Positions 7,790 to 16,584 of a DNA stretch of 40,390 nt are shown here, piece by piece. The notes under the pieces were generated by a model. The model ran no database searches, was not told the origin of the DNA, and saw only the letters and a list, made by a program, of their open reading frames with translations. Both the position numbers and the translations under genes were made by a program. Location: positions 1-40,390 of the forward strand of contig JAKBMG010000137.1 in assembly GCA_021831685.1 (NCBI GenBank), given 5' to 3'. Within the stretch, counting starts at the first letter, position 1. Each line of letters begins with the position of its first letter. This DNA comes from Bacteroidota bacterium (lineage in GTDB: Bacteria; Bacteroidota; Ignavibacteria; Ignavibacteriales; Ignavibacteriaceae).

Positions 7790-9607
7790 TCAATTATTGT
7801 TATAATGAGTATATGATTTTAGTAACAGATGCGATGGAGTAGTTTTGTCAAAAAATATTAAAACATCAAAGTCATCAGTAATAATTGTTGGGAAAAACCC
7901 ATTGTCCATTGCGTGAGCTCCAATTTCACGAAAGTAAAGTGTTTGTTCCAGCCATTTAGAATCAGGGCTATCAGAAACTTTTCTCAAATCCAGTATCATT
8001 CTTTTCATTCCAGTTTTATGTAAAGCCCATTCTACACTGCCGGGCTCTGAATTTGAAGTTGTATAAACGCCGAGCCCTGTATCACCATATGCAGTGTATT
8101 TACCCGAGTGAAAAGCAAAACCAAGATTTATAAATTCATTACCATATTTATGATTTAAATAATTGCCCATGCAATAATTTGCTTTACTAATGTGCCCATT
8201 ATGCGCCCATAGAACGATTTTTGCATTTTTAGCTGAATGATCTATAATCCATTCGACGTTTAATGCCATATCTTCATCACGTGATTTTTTGCCGGGTATA
8301 TTAATTTCTGCACCTTGACTTACTATTCTAGCATTTTGAATTATCCAGTCAACATCTGTGGAATCATCTTGTTCCAAATATTTACTACGATTTATTTTCA
8401 AATGGCTTAGAACTGTTATAGCTGCTCGATACCAATTACTCGCCTCAGATATCTTTTCTTGTTCATTCATTCTGTATAATTTAGGAAATATATCTGGTAT
8501 AACGTTGTAATAAATATTCAAAGAATCATAGTAATTAACATCATACTTCTTAATAAAATCCTTTATATTCTGAATGGCTATAGTCGGGTATTGACAATCA
8601 AATCCCCAAAATTTAATTTTTTCTTTTTTTGAAATATTATATCTTCTCATCCATTTTATCATATCAAGCACTTCCTGCGTATTCCATGTCCAAAAATACA
8701 TGCCGGATAGTGCGGCTTTAGGATCGCCCACACCAGTTGTTATATAATCGTTAACACGCTTTGCTTCTGGCATATTAGCCTCTATCGCAAATACTACATT
8801 CTTATATTCATCAGCGGTATATCTTACAATTTGATCTTTCATTTTAAAGAATTCGCTTGTTCCATGTGTACCTTCACCAAGCGCTATAATTCTTGAATTT
8901 CCAATTATTTGTTTTAGTTTTTCAAGGTTTTTTCCCTCATTTTCCGTTAGAACTGTATCGAATGTAATCGCATTCTTTTTAATCCAGGATAATTGCTTAT
9001 TAGAGGGAACAAATGTTTTTGGAGCCACTTGCTTATATTCTTTACCATCAATTTCAATATTTAAGTCATCAAACCAGGCTGTTCCATCCCCCGATGATAA
9101 AACTCCAAAAACTATATCCTTTGCATCTTTGCTAACATCAAGATCAATTTTATATCTTCTCCATGGAGTTGTGCCTGATGGACCACGGTCACTCATATTA
9201 TCGAGATATAAAACATTACCATTCTTGCCATCTACCCGCCACCAAAGACCTGCATATCCATTTACAATATTTTGAGTTTTAATATACCCAGTATAAGATA
9301 CATGTTTTCCTTTTGCAGCTTCAATAGGAAAAGAAGTAGTAGCAACTCCAAAGCTTCCTGCAGATATTTTGGATATTCTCAAACTTTTTTTACCCGAATA
9401 AAATTCCGAACTATCAACAGCAACTTTAAATCCTTGTCCACCTGCAAACCAACCCCAGGGATACCCGTTTGAAAGAGAGAGTTCAAAATTTAGATTTAAA
9501 AATTTTGTTTGGCTATTAGAATTATCTTTATCTGTATTGTTAAAGACCTTACATCCTAAAAATGCAGAAATAAAAATCAATAAAAGCACACATTTAATTT
9601 TATTCAT
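7790..9607 (-). CDS. Erythromycin esterase family lipoprotein with N-terminal jelly-roll domain
   Basis: 605 residues. A lipoprotein signal ends at Cys19 (AFLGC), so the protein is membrane-anchored outside the cytoplasm. Residues about 35-190 look like a carbohydrate-binding-type jelly roll (GYPWGWFAGGQGF, SGKKSLRIS, TAWFDDLNIEIDG). Residues about 205-595 are the EreA/EreB-type hydrolase: GEGTHGT at 244-250 supplies the Glu and His of the known active site, and AHNGH at 468-472 the later His pair. The position of the EreB active-site Arg (nine residues after the first His) is Lys257 here. Intracellular macrolide esterases lack the anchor and extra domain, so macrolide resistance is unlikely; the substrate is unknown. 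GGAGG precedes the ATG. Confidence 0.88.
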   Translation of the reverse strand: MNKIKCVLLLIFISAFLGCKVFNNTDKDNSNSQTKFLNLNFELSLSNGYPWGWFAGGQGFKVAVDSSEFYSGKKSLRISKISAGSFGVATTSFPIEAAKGKHVSYTGYIKTQNIVNGYAGLWWRVDGKNGNVLYLDNMSDRGPSGTTPWRRYKIDLDVSKDAKDIVFGVLSSGDGTAWFDDLNIEIDGKEYKQVAPKTFVPSNKQLSWIKKNAITFDTVLTENEGKNLEKLKQIIGNSRIIALGEGTHGTSEFFKMKDQIVRYTADEYKNVVFAIEANMPEAKRVNDYITTGVGDPKAALSGMYFWTWNTQEVLDMIKWMRRYNISKKEKIKFWGFDCQYPTIAIQNIKDFIKKYDVNYYDSLNIYYNVIPDIFPKLYRMNEQEKISEASNWYRAAITVLSHLKINRSKYLEQDDSTDVDWIIQNARIVSQGAEINIPGKKSRDEDMALNVEWIIDHSAKNAKIVLWAHNGHISKANYCMGNYLNHKYGNEFINLGFAFHSGKYTAYGDTGLGVYTTSNSEPGSVEWALHKTGMKRMILDLRKVSDSPDSKWLEQTLYFREIGAHAMDNGFFPTIITDDFDVLIFFDKTTPSHLLLKSYTHYNNN

Positions 9608-10006
9608 AATAATACCTCCATCTGTGATAGTTTAAATTATTAAGATGCAAAATATTTTTTGTATAATTCTTATAACCGGCAGAGAATCTATTCTGGAAGT
9701 AATATATGCGAAATGAAGCAAAATGTTTATCATAATATGACAATCCGGAATTGGTTAGAAATGTGTGGGAGGGATATTTGAAACAGCTAAAAATATCTCT
9801 TTATTCAAAAAGGAAAATATGGATGCAGATAAAATGGAAATAATAATATTTTTATTCTTAACAACCAATGAACCCCCATATAATGGTAACTATTAAAAGT
9901 AACTTTTATTAAGATAAATAAAATAAAAAAGATAATCAACAATAGAAATTATTTCGGTATGCCCTGCAAAACTTTTTAATTTTAATTAACAAAGAACAAA
10001 TTCAAT
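9608..10006. other. Intergenic region between the esterase-family gene and the ABC permease
   Basis: No convincing gene. It holds the 5' region of the esterase-family lipoprotein gene and the 3' region of the efflux operon. A 15-bp palindrome (TAAAAGT, A, ACTTTTA at 9894-9908) is the only clear structure. It is near the end of the region distant from the lipoprotein start, and no T-run follows it. Confidence 0.6.
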
Positions 10007-11176
10007 TTAACTTGCTCTTAAAGCAGTAACAATATTCATTCTAGCAGCTCTTACCGAAGGCAGGAATCCTCCGACAAACCCCATAATTATTGCAAATACT
10101 AACGATGAGACTACTATCGACGGAGATAATGCAAAAGAGAAAGCCAGTTCAGAAAATGAGCTGAAGTTTAATGTTGAGATCGAAAAAAATTGGAGGAATG
10201 ACGCCAAGAATATTCCTATTGCTCCGCCAGCTAATGTTATGAGGAGCGATTCGAGTAAAAAAGCTGAAAGAATACTCCTACGATTGAACCCCAAAGACCT
10301 AAGCGTTCCAATTTCCACGGTACGGTTAGCCACGGCAGAATACATTGTTATAGTCGCTCCGATAGTAGCACCAAGGCTAAAAATAATGGTGATAAAAATT
10401 CCTAACACTCGAATAAACGTTGACAACATTTCGGATTGCTGTGCAAAATACTTTTGTTCAATTATAGGTTCGTACTGTTGAAGACGTAAATCCGAATTAA
10501 ATGCTTTCTTAAAAGCATCATAATTTTCCGGGTTATCTAATTTAAGCGTTACCGTAGAAACTGTGCTACCGCGGTTAAATGCGCTTAGAAGCTGGAGTGC
10601 ATCGCCCCAAATTTCAGAATCAAAACCGCTTCCGTTTGTTGTAAATATTCCGACTATTTTCCAATTACCTCCAGCAAACTTTATATAGCTTCCTAAGTGT
10701 GCACCCGGAAATCTCTTTGCGATTGCGTCCCCGACGATTAATTCCCGGAGTCCCCAGGTAAACATTCTTCCTTTGATAATTTTTACCTGCGGTCTCAATT
10801 GATCTATCTCAGGTGAAACTCCTCTTACCGTAATATTGCTTACTCCTCCGCCTTGTTTTTCAAGGTTAACTATTACAACAGGCTCGTCTGATATGACTAA
10901 ATTACCGTCCGGTTCCTTTGCGATATGCGGTAGAGTTCGAATTACATTTTGAATGTCCGGACCAATAATGCTGGAAATTTCAGAATTTGCAGCTTTTCTT
11001 GTTATCATTACATTATCTCCAGAGCCAGTTGAAACTAAAGTCTTTTGAATTCCGAATGCCATCATTAATACAGCCGTAAAGACAAAAACAACTAGCGCAA
11101 TACCGGCTATTGTAATAAAAGTTGTTAACTTCCTTGCCATGAAATTGCGCAAAATATATTTCAGCGGTATTTTCAT
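10007..11176 (-). CDS. ABC transporter permease, MacB/FtsX type
   Basis: 389 residues. One membrane segment near residues 15-45 (FITIAGIALVVFVFTAVLMM) is followed by a large periplasmic MacB-type core domain (about 50-250). Three C-terminal segments form the FtsX domain, with GTLRSLGFNRRSILSAFLLESLL linking them. It works as a mechanotransmission-type permease with the ATPase upstream rather than as a channel through the bilayer. It is the last gene of the four-gene minus-strand operon, 71 bp after the second permease, with AAGGAT before its ATG. The two permeases are related but diverged and may form a heterodimer. Confidence 0.93.
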   Translation of the reverse strand: MKIPLKYILRNFMARKLTTFITIAGIALVVFVFTAVLMMAFGIQKTLVSTGSGDNVMITRKAANSEISSIIGPDIQNVIRTLPHIAKEPDGNLVISDEPVVIVNLEKQGGGVSNITVRGVSPEIDQLRPQVKIIKGRMFTWGLRELIVGDAIAKRFPGAHLGSYIKFAGGNWKIVGIFTTNGSGFDSEIWGDALQLLSAFNRGSTVSTVTLKLDNPENYDAFKKAFNSDLRLQQYEPIIEQKYFAQQSEMLSTFIRVLGIFITIIFSLGATIGATITMYSAVANRTVEIGTLRSLGFNRRSILSAFLLESLLITLAGGAIGIFLASFLQFFSISTLNFSSFSELAFSFALSPSIVVSSLVFAIIMGFVGGFLPSVRAARMNIVTALRAS

Positions 11177-11247
11177 ATTAAAATCCTTAGAAAGAATATT
11201 GTTTGAAAATTTTTATCATCATTATCAATACATACTTCAAAATCTTT

Positions 11248-12408
11248 TTATCCTGAGAATCTGATTCCATCTACTATCCTAGTTGTCAAAGCTCTTTGAA
11301 TAGGAAACAGCGCGGCTACAATTCCAATAAGAATAGCTGAGCCGCAAGAGAAAATTATTGTAATTGGTTCAATTTCAAATACCGGAAATATCCCTTTAGG
11401 TATGAATTGGCTAAAACCGCTCACTATGGGAAAGGTCAACAGAAGGCCAATGCCTCCGCCAAGAAATGAAATTAAAAGAGACTCACCAAGAATTATTCCG
11501 GCTAAATGTTTCCCACTAAAACCCAATGTTTTAAGTACGGCATATTCACGAGTCCTTTCGCGGGCAGACATTATCATGGTGTTCCCAAGCACTAACATTA
11601 TTATTCCGATTATTACAAAAGAAATAAAATTCATAGATGTAATAATTGCGCTTGAGGATTGTATGAATCCTTGTTGAAACGCAGCTTCGGTTTCAGTTTT
11701 TGTTTCTGCAGTAGAATTATTGAAAATGCCATCTATCTGATTTGATATGCTTGCAGATTGTGCCGGATCATTTATTAAAACAACAAACCAACCAACATCC
11801 CCTGCCCTACCAGGCATTTCCTGTTTCATTGTTTCATCAAGATAACTCCAATGAAAAAGCATTTGCATCGCATCGGTAGACTTAAATTTTGGTTGATAAA
11901 TTCCGCGTACTACAAATTCCCATCTGCCCGGATAAATATCACCGTCGAGTGTTATTACATCGCCAAGTTTTAGATGATATTTTTTTGCTATATCCGCACC
12001 GATAACACAAGAATTTCTTTCTTTCTTAAAAGTATCAAGTTGATCTTTTGGAAGAACAAATTCATTATAAACTTCAAAATAAGTATCGGCATCGACGGCG
12101 AGCCGTGCAAAGAAATTATTTTTATCAATGTAAGTCCCGCCAAACCAATTTGCAAAAGTGACTTCTTTAACACCCGGTACTTGAGCTATCTTTTCACGGT
12201 ATGAGTATGGAAGCGGAAAAATAAATGAAACTGATTGTCGAACTATCAAACGATTAGCAGATGCTGCTTTAACACTTGAATACCATGCGGTTACAACCGT
12301 TCGTAACAATCCGAATGCAATTACGGCAATCGCTATTCCGAAGATTGTTAAGGCGGTTCTCAGCTTATGCCGCAAGGAATTTTTAAATATTAATTTCAAG
12401 ATTTTCAT
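11248..12408 (-). CDS. ABC transporter permease, MacB/FtsX type
   Basis: 386 residues with the same layout as its downstream neighbour: an N-terminal membrane segment (RTALTIFGIAIAVIAFGLL), a periplasmic core of about 200 residues, and three C-terminal membrane segments with the FtsX-type loop EYAVLKTLGFSGKHLAGI. The ATG overlaps the ATPase stop by four bases (ATGA), with AGGAG inside the ATPase end acting as ribosome binding site. The two are therefore translationally coupled. It likely pairs with the neighbouring permease and ATPase to extrude a substrate from the periplasm. Confidence 0.94.
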   Translation of the reverse strand: MKILKLIFKNSLRHKLRTALTIFGIAIAVIAFGLLRTVVTAWYSSVKAASANRLIVRQSVSFIFPLPYSYREKIAQVPGVKEVTFANWFGGTYIDKNNFFARLAVDADTYFEVYNEFVLPKDQLDTFKKERNSCVIGADIAKKYHLKLGDVITLDGDIYPGRWEFVVRGIYQPKFKSTDAMQMLFHWSYLDETMKQEMPGRAGDVGWFVVLINDPAQSASISNQIDGIFNNSTAETKTETEAAFQQGFIQSSSAIITSMNFISFVIIGIIMLVLGNTMIMSARERTREYAVLKTLGFSGKHLAGIILGESLLISFLGGGIGLLLTFPIVSGFSQFIPKGIFPVFEIEPITIIFSCGSAILIGIVAALFPIQRALTTRIVDGIRFSG

Positions 12409-13088
12409 ACAGTCTCCTGAATTAAATCTCCTTTTTCAAGATGACGAATCACATGTGCTTTTGAAGCAGCGTGAGGATCGTGAGTTACCATAAGGATAGT
12501 TTTATTAAACTCTTGGTTTAAGCGTTCCATTAAAATTAAAATTTCCCCAGCAGAGTTTCTATCAAGATCGCCTGTGGGTTCATCTGCTACAAGAATTACC
12601 GGATCGGTAACAATAGCTCTTGCTATAGCAACGCGTTGTTCCTGTCCTCCTGAAAGTTGTTTTGGATAATGATCCATCCTATCATTTAGTCCCACAATAT
12701 TAAGGGCCGTTTCGACGTGTTGTTTTCTTTCGGCTTTGGAAAGTTTTGTTAAAAGAATGGGTAGTTCAACATTTTCAAAGGCAGTGAGTACCGGAATCAA
12801 ATTATAAAACTGAAACACAAATCCTATATTATTAGAGCGCCATTTTGCAAGAGACGATTCGTTTAGCCTGGATATATCCGTTCCGTTAATAATAATTTCT
12901 CCTCTTGTAGGCTTATCAATCCCGGAAATTAAATTCAGCAAGGTTGTTTTACCGGAGCCAGATGGTCCCATCAGAGCCATGAATTCCCCTTCCTTAATAT
13001 CCAAAGAGATATCATGAAGCACTGAAGTTTCAATACTGTCCCGCCAGTACGATTTAGAAACATTTTTCACTTGAATTATGTCTGCCAT
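12405..13088 (-). CDS. ABC transporter ATP-binding protein (MacB/LolD type)
   Basis: 227 residues, a single nucleotide-binding domain. The Walker A loop is GPSGSGKTT at 41-49, the signature LSGGQ at 145-149 and Walker B VILVADEP with Glu170. The short length and ETSVLHDISLDIKEGEF opening are typical of the LolD/MacB/FtsE group that works with FtsX-type permeases. It lies 55 bp after the adaptor gene and overlaps the first permease gene by 4 bp, and GTGGAG precedes its ATG. The operon order adaptor, ATPase, permease, permease is the common Bacteroidota form of a MacAB-like exporter. Confidence 0.96.
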   Translation of the reverse strand: MADIIQVKNVSKSYWRDSIETSVLHDISLDIKEGEFMALMGPSGSGKTTLLNLISGIDKPTRGEIIINGTDISRLNESSLAKWRSNNIGFVFQFYNLIPVLTAFENVELPILLTKLSKAERKQHVETALNIVGLNDRMDHYPKQLSGGQEQRVAIARAIVTDPVILVADEPTGDLDRNSAGEILILMERLNQEFNKTILMVTHDPHAASKAHVIRHLEKGDLIQETV

Positions 13089-13143
13089 TTTAACTCCACT
13101 ATATTCTTAAAAAATTTATATCCAATCTCTCCGGACTACTTCC

Positions 13144-14337
13144 TCACTCTTTAACATTAACCCTTATCCCATTTTTAATTTTATCAGTTACCGTTTCGAT
13201 TACTTTGTCTCCTTGTTCCAATCCGGATCTAATTTCTAAAAAATCTCCTAATTGTCTTCCAGTGGTCACAGTTGTTTGGATCGTCTTGTCATTTTTAACC
13301 ATAAAAACAACCTGCTTTCCGTTTCGATTTACGACTGCGGTTTGAGGAATTGTTAAAACCGGTTTATGATTCGCACTATTTTGTTTATTCGATTTTGTTA
13401 AGAACATTACTTTTGCGCTCATTTCCGGGAGGACACGGCTGTCATATTTCTTAAAGGCAACTTTTACCATAACGGTCGCTTTTGTTCGATCAGCTGTAGG
13501 AACAATCTTTGACACGTAACCGGGATAATCGTAATCAGGATAAGCATCAAGTACAATCTCACAATTTTGATTCGGAGAAATTTTTTCGATGTTTGATTCT
13601 GAAACATCGGCTTCAACTTGAAGCGACCTCATATCGGCAATAGTAACTACCGCCCCTTTTGAATTTATGCTTGCTCCGAACGGGGCGACTATTTCGCCTA
13701 CATCGGCATCCTTTGTAAGTACAGTTCCATCAAACGGCGCGCGGATAATAGTATATTCCACAGCTACCCTTGCAGCATTCACATTTGCTTTGGAGACGTC
13801 TATCGAAGCAAGAATTTGCTTATAATTTGCTTCCGATGCATCAAGATCCGCTTGCGATGCAGAACCGGATTTAAATAATGCTTTTTCGCGTTTGTATGTA
13901 TCTTCCGCATTCTTTAAGCCGGATTTACTTAATTCTAAATTCGCTTCTGCTGCTTCAAGCTGTGCTTTAACATCACTATCTTCAAGTCTTGCAATTATTT
14001 CTCCTTTTTTTACCTTATCTCCTTCAACAACGCCGAGGTAAACTAATCTGCCGGTTCCTTTTGAAGCTACTGCTGCTTTTCTCTGAGCAACCACATAACC
14101 GCTTGCAATTAATTCCGTAATTGATAATGAAGGCGATTGGAGCACAGCTTCGGTAAGCTTTACTTCTACACGCGACTTTAATAATGGACTTAAAATTAAG
14201 TACCCTGCAATAATTAGAATTGCGATTAGAGAAATAATCGCGACCAGTTTAAACAATTTGTTATTAGCGCCGTAAGGTGTTTGTTTTTCGGTACGATTGA
14301 TTTTTAACGAAGATAGATCTGAGTTTTTTGTTTCCAT
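13144..14337 (-). CDS. MacA/HlyD-type periplasmic adaptor (membrane fusion protein)
   Basis: 397 residues. A membrane anchor sits at about residues 28-49. A biotinyl-lipoyl-like half-domain follows (SKGTGRLVYLGVVEGDKVKKG), then a coiled-coil hairpin of about 85 residues (AQLEAAEANLELSKSGLKN), the second lipoyl half (TIIRAPFDGTVLTKDADVG) and a beta-barrel/membrane-proximal region (SLQVEADVSESNIEKI). It would connect the inner-membrane permeases to an outer-membrane channel such as TolC, which is not encoded here. It is the first gene of the operon. No clear Shine-Dalgarno sequence precedes its ATG. Confidence 0.94.
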   Translation of the reverse strand: METKNSDLSSLKINRTEKQTPYGANNKLFKLVAIISLIAILIIAGYLILSPLLKSRVEVKLTEAVLQSPSLSITELIASGYVVAQRKAAVASKGTGRLVYLGVVEGDKVKKGEIIARLEDSDVKAQLEAAEANLELSKSGLKNAEDTYKREKALFKSGSASQADLDASEANYKQILASIDVSKANVNAARVAVEYTIIRAPFDGTVLTKDADVGEIVAPFGASINSKGAVVTIADMRSLQVEADVSESNIEKISPNQNCEIVLDAYPDYDYPGYVSKIVPTADRTKATVMVKVAFKKYDSRVLPEMSAKVMFLTKSNKQNSANHKPVLTIPQTAVVNRNGKQVVFMVKNDKTIQTTVTTGRQLGDFLEIRSGLEQGDKVIETVTDKIKNGIRVNVKE

Positions 14338-14739
14338 AAAATTTAATTTTGATTGAGAAAAAAATGAAGAAGGTAAAATATATTAGTGTCAAGATAGTTA
14401 AAATACTATGTATTTTCATTAATTATTCTCATTAGTAAACATATTTCCCAAAATCATTTTAACAAACCACAAATCGGTGAACAAAATGCTTTTACCGGCG
14501 AATGATTGCATAAATTAACTTTGATTTCATAAAATAAAATCGCTATCATCCTATTTTCTTCCAAACTCTGCCTGTCTAAACTCCAGTTCTCCACTATTCC
14601 TATTATGAGTTAAAATCTCATTTAGAGGCGATCTATATCCAAATAAACCTTATTTTTTTAAAGAAATTCCTTTGGAACGATAATTGGGTAATTAAATAGA
14701 AATTAAAAATAATTTCACAACGAAATCTAAAGGAAAGAA
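14338..14739. other. Divergent promoter region between the adaptor gene and a small membrane protein gene
   Basis: About 400 bp without a convincing gene. The left part is the leader of the minus-strand efflux operon. The right part contains a sigma-54-like promoter (listed separately) facing the plus-strand gene. A 23-codon plus-strand frame starting at the ATG about 27 bases outside the adaptor gene lacks a ribosome binding site and is not called. Confidence 0.6.
14672..14688 (+). promoter_or_regulatory. Candidate sigma-54 (-24/-12) promoter
   Basis: TTGGAACG at 14672-14679, then four bases, then TTGGG. The -24 GG (14674-14675) and -12 G (14686) are twelve bases apart, the strict sigma-54 spacing. 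The match to TTGGCACG-N4-TTGC is close, with A for C in the -24 box and G for C at -12. Transcription would start near 14699, leaving a 41-base leader with AAAGGAAAG before the ATG at 14740. Confidence 0.45.
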
Positions 14740-15036
14740 ATGAGCTTATCAGAAATTATTTTATATACGACAATTGGGGTTGCGCTCTTATTTGTAATCT
14801 TTATTTCAATATCATTTATCGCTTATAAAGTTAAGAATCGCAATAAAGCGAAACCTTATATGCGCAACACAGCAATAACAAATAACAACTATAGAAAAAC
14901 TTCTGAAATACTAAAGTCTGAAGCTATAATAGATAATCATATGATTAGTTATAATTATTTCGTTGAAGACCGTGAAAGGATAGTCCATTCAAATAATTAT
15001 TTACGTCAGCATGAATCAAAGCGTATGTTTAGGTAG
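14740..15036 (+). CDS. Hypothetical single-pass membrane protein, 98 aa
   Basis: I do not recognise this family. Residues about 6-30 are one hydrophobic helix (LYTTIGVALLFVIFISISFI), followed by the basic stretch YKVKNRNKAK, indicating an anchor with the tail in the cytoplasm. The remaining 65 residues are polar, rich in Asn, Arg and His, with no Cys and no visible domain. AAAGGAAAG precedes the ATG. It is the only plus-strand gene in a 20-kb minus-strand stretch and sits behind a sigma-54-like promoter, so it may be expressed under specific conditions. Confidence 0.7.
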   Translation: MSLSEIILYTTIGVALLFVIFISISFIAYKVKNRNKAKPYMRNTAITNNNYRKTSEILKSEAIIDNHMISYNYFVEDRERIVHSNNYLRQHESKRMFR

Positions 15037-15065
15037 TAAATTTAGTCTAATTAATAGTATTCAAT

Positions 15066-15830
15066 TCATTTAATATTTACTAATTTACCAAACATTGAAT
15101 TATCAATGGGAATGTTAACTTCAATTTTCTTAATCAAGATTTGCTGCTTATAAGATGTACCTGGAGTATCAGAGTCAAGCAGAAATGCATACATCAGCCC
15201 GTCGACTTTCTTGTAATTATTAAAATATGTTTCTACTTTGACCTTTTTACCGTGTGATAAAATATTCCCGACCCATTTTATTTCAAGAAAAGTTTTACAA
15301 TCAATAAAATCATCCCGCACATCACCGTCTTTCATAGTGATAATAAGTTTATATGCCTCATTGTCATTTATTTTTTCTTTGCCGGGATAAGTAATTTTGT
15401 TTCCTTTTGATTTATAATTAACAAGCGGACCGCCAATTTCAGCGCTACCGAAAGCATTTTTTAATTCATCTGAATTCATTGGACGAGCTGAGTCGCTGCC
15501 GCTTAAAGGATTCAACACCCAACCTGATTTGCCATCAGTTGTATTAATTATTTTTACTCCATTTATCATAATTTCGTCTCTCATTTTCCCAGGGCGTTTC
15601 ATTTCAACCATAAAAGGTTTAGCAGAATCGGAACCAAAAGAAATATCTCCTGTTAAGCGCTGAGTCATAATCCCATTTATTTTTGCAACTCCCCCTCTAG
15701 CGGCAAGATTTTTTGCTATAATTTCGTCGACAGTTTGTGCCTTCGTTTGAGCAATAAAAAATAAAATAATCAGTACCGCATTATAGAGATATAAAGCTGA
15801 AAGCTTAAAATGGGTTTTATTCTTAGTCAT
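15066..15830 (-). CDS. LolA-like outer-membrane lipoprotein-sorting domain protein
   Basis: 254 residues with an N-terminal signal peptide (hydrophobic VLIILFFIAQ, likely cut after TKA). The mature part begins TVDEIIAKNLAARGG, the usual opening of periplasmic LolA/LolB-like half-barrel proteins, and is followed by strands such as RLTGDISFG, PGKMRDEIMINGVKI and GWVLNPLSG. The fold is suggested by this pattern and the length; the role of such paralogues is not known. It lies 73 bp downstream of the cation transporter gene on the same strand, with AAAAGGAT before its ATG. Confidence 0.7.
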   Translation of the reverse strand: MTKNKTHFKLSALYLYNAVLIILFFIAQTKAQTVDEIIAKNLAARGGVAKINGIMTQRLTGDISFGSDSAKPFMVEMKRPGKMRDEIMINGVKIINTTDGKSGWVLNPLSGSDSARPMNSDELKNAFGSAEIGGPLVNYKSKGNKITYPGKEKINDNEAYKLIITMKDGDVRDDFIDCKTFLEIKWVGNILSHGKKVKVETYFNNYKKVDGLMYAFLLDSDTPGTSYKQQILIKKIEVNIPIDNSMFGKLVNIK

Positions 15831-15903
15831 TTTGTAATCCTTTTTTGTTGTTATTGAATTCAGTATTGAATTATTTGAAAAAACTTTCCTTTAAGAATAA
15901 GTT

Positions 15904-16584
15904 TCATTTATCGCAGTCACAGTGCTCAATTCCTTCGGCTTTTTCAAAAGCTTCTTTTCCTTCTTTGAATGAGAAATATACAATCCCTAATGCGCCGATA
16001 CTGTCAATATACCGGAAGCCTGTAACCTTAAAAATTAAACTTGCAGTAAGCAAAACAAGCGACATGTAAATGCAAACTTTTGTGCAGTTAGCATCCGATA
16101 AAATCGGCTGACAGCTAAGTTTTGTTCCCGTGGAAATTTTTAGCTTCATCAAGACATACATTACAGACATTGAAACAACAGAAATGATTATTCCTGAGAC
16201 TGTCGTTTCGGGGCTTTTACCCAGATAAACATTCAGTATAGATGAAATAATCAATCCGGCAGATAAAAAATAAAATCCAGTGCCTGTTATTTTAAGCGCT
16301 AATATTTCTGCATTATTCCTTTTACTGTTTGGATTTTTCATAATCCTTTTAATCATTACAAAAATTCCTATTGCAGACACCGCTTCAATTATACTGTCAA
16401 ATCCAAACCCGAATAGAGTTAACGCCTTATCGCTATAACCATAATAAATTGATACAATTCCTTCGACAATATTAAATAAAATAGTTGCTGCGCTTAAAGC
16501 TATCCCCGTTTGAAATAATTTCGCTTGAACTTTATCCATTATCGTCATATCTGATATTTCAATGCTTTCGATTTCCGGTTTCAC
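15904..16584 (-). CDS. Cation-efflux (CDF-like) transmembrane protein, divergent subgroup
   Basis: 226 residues with about six membrane segments and no C-terminal cytoplasmic metal-binding domain. GYSDKALTLFGFGFDSIIEA aligns with the CDF segment that normally carries HxxxD, but the His is replaced by Phe and only the Asp remains. The fifth segment begins SDANCTKVCIYMS with two Cys, and the protein ends EHCDCDK; these Cys/His residues could form a different metal site. The start is GTG at 16584, overlapping the aminopeptidase stop (GTGA), with GGAAAG upstream; an ATG twelve codons in is the alternative. Substrate unknown. Confidence 0.82.
   Translation of the reverse strand: MKPEIESIEISDMTIMDKVQAKLFQTGIALSAATILFNIVEGIVSIYYGYSDKALTLFGFGFDSIIEAVSAIGIFVMIKRIMKNPNSKRNNAEILALKITGTGFYFLSAGLIISSILNVYLGKSPETTVSGIIISVVSMSVMYVLMKLKISTGTKLSCQPILSDANCTKVCIYMSLVLLTASLIFKVTGFRYIDSIGALGIVYFSFKEGKEAFEKAEGIEHCDCDK

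Noticed and set aside
7790-9607. Macrolide resistance gene
   Set aside because: Lipoprotein signal, extra N-terminal domain and Lys at the EreB Arg position argue against a dedicated macrolide esterase.
9819-9896. 25-codon plus-strand frame with AAGGA just upstream
   Set aside because: Spacing is too short, the peptide is low-complexity and no family pattern is visible.
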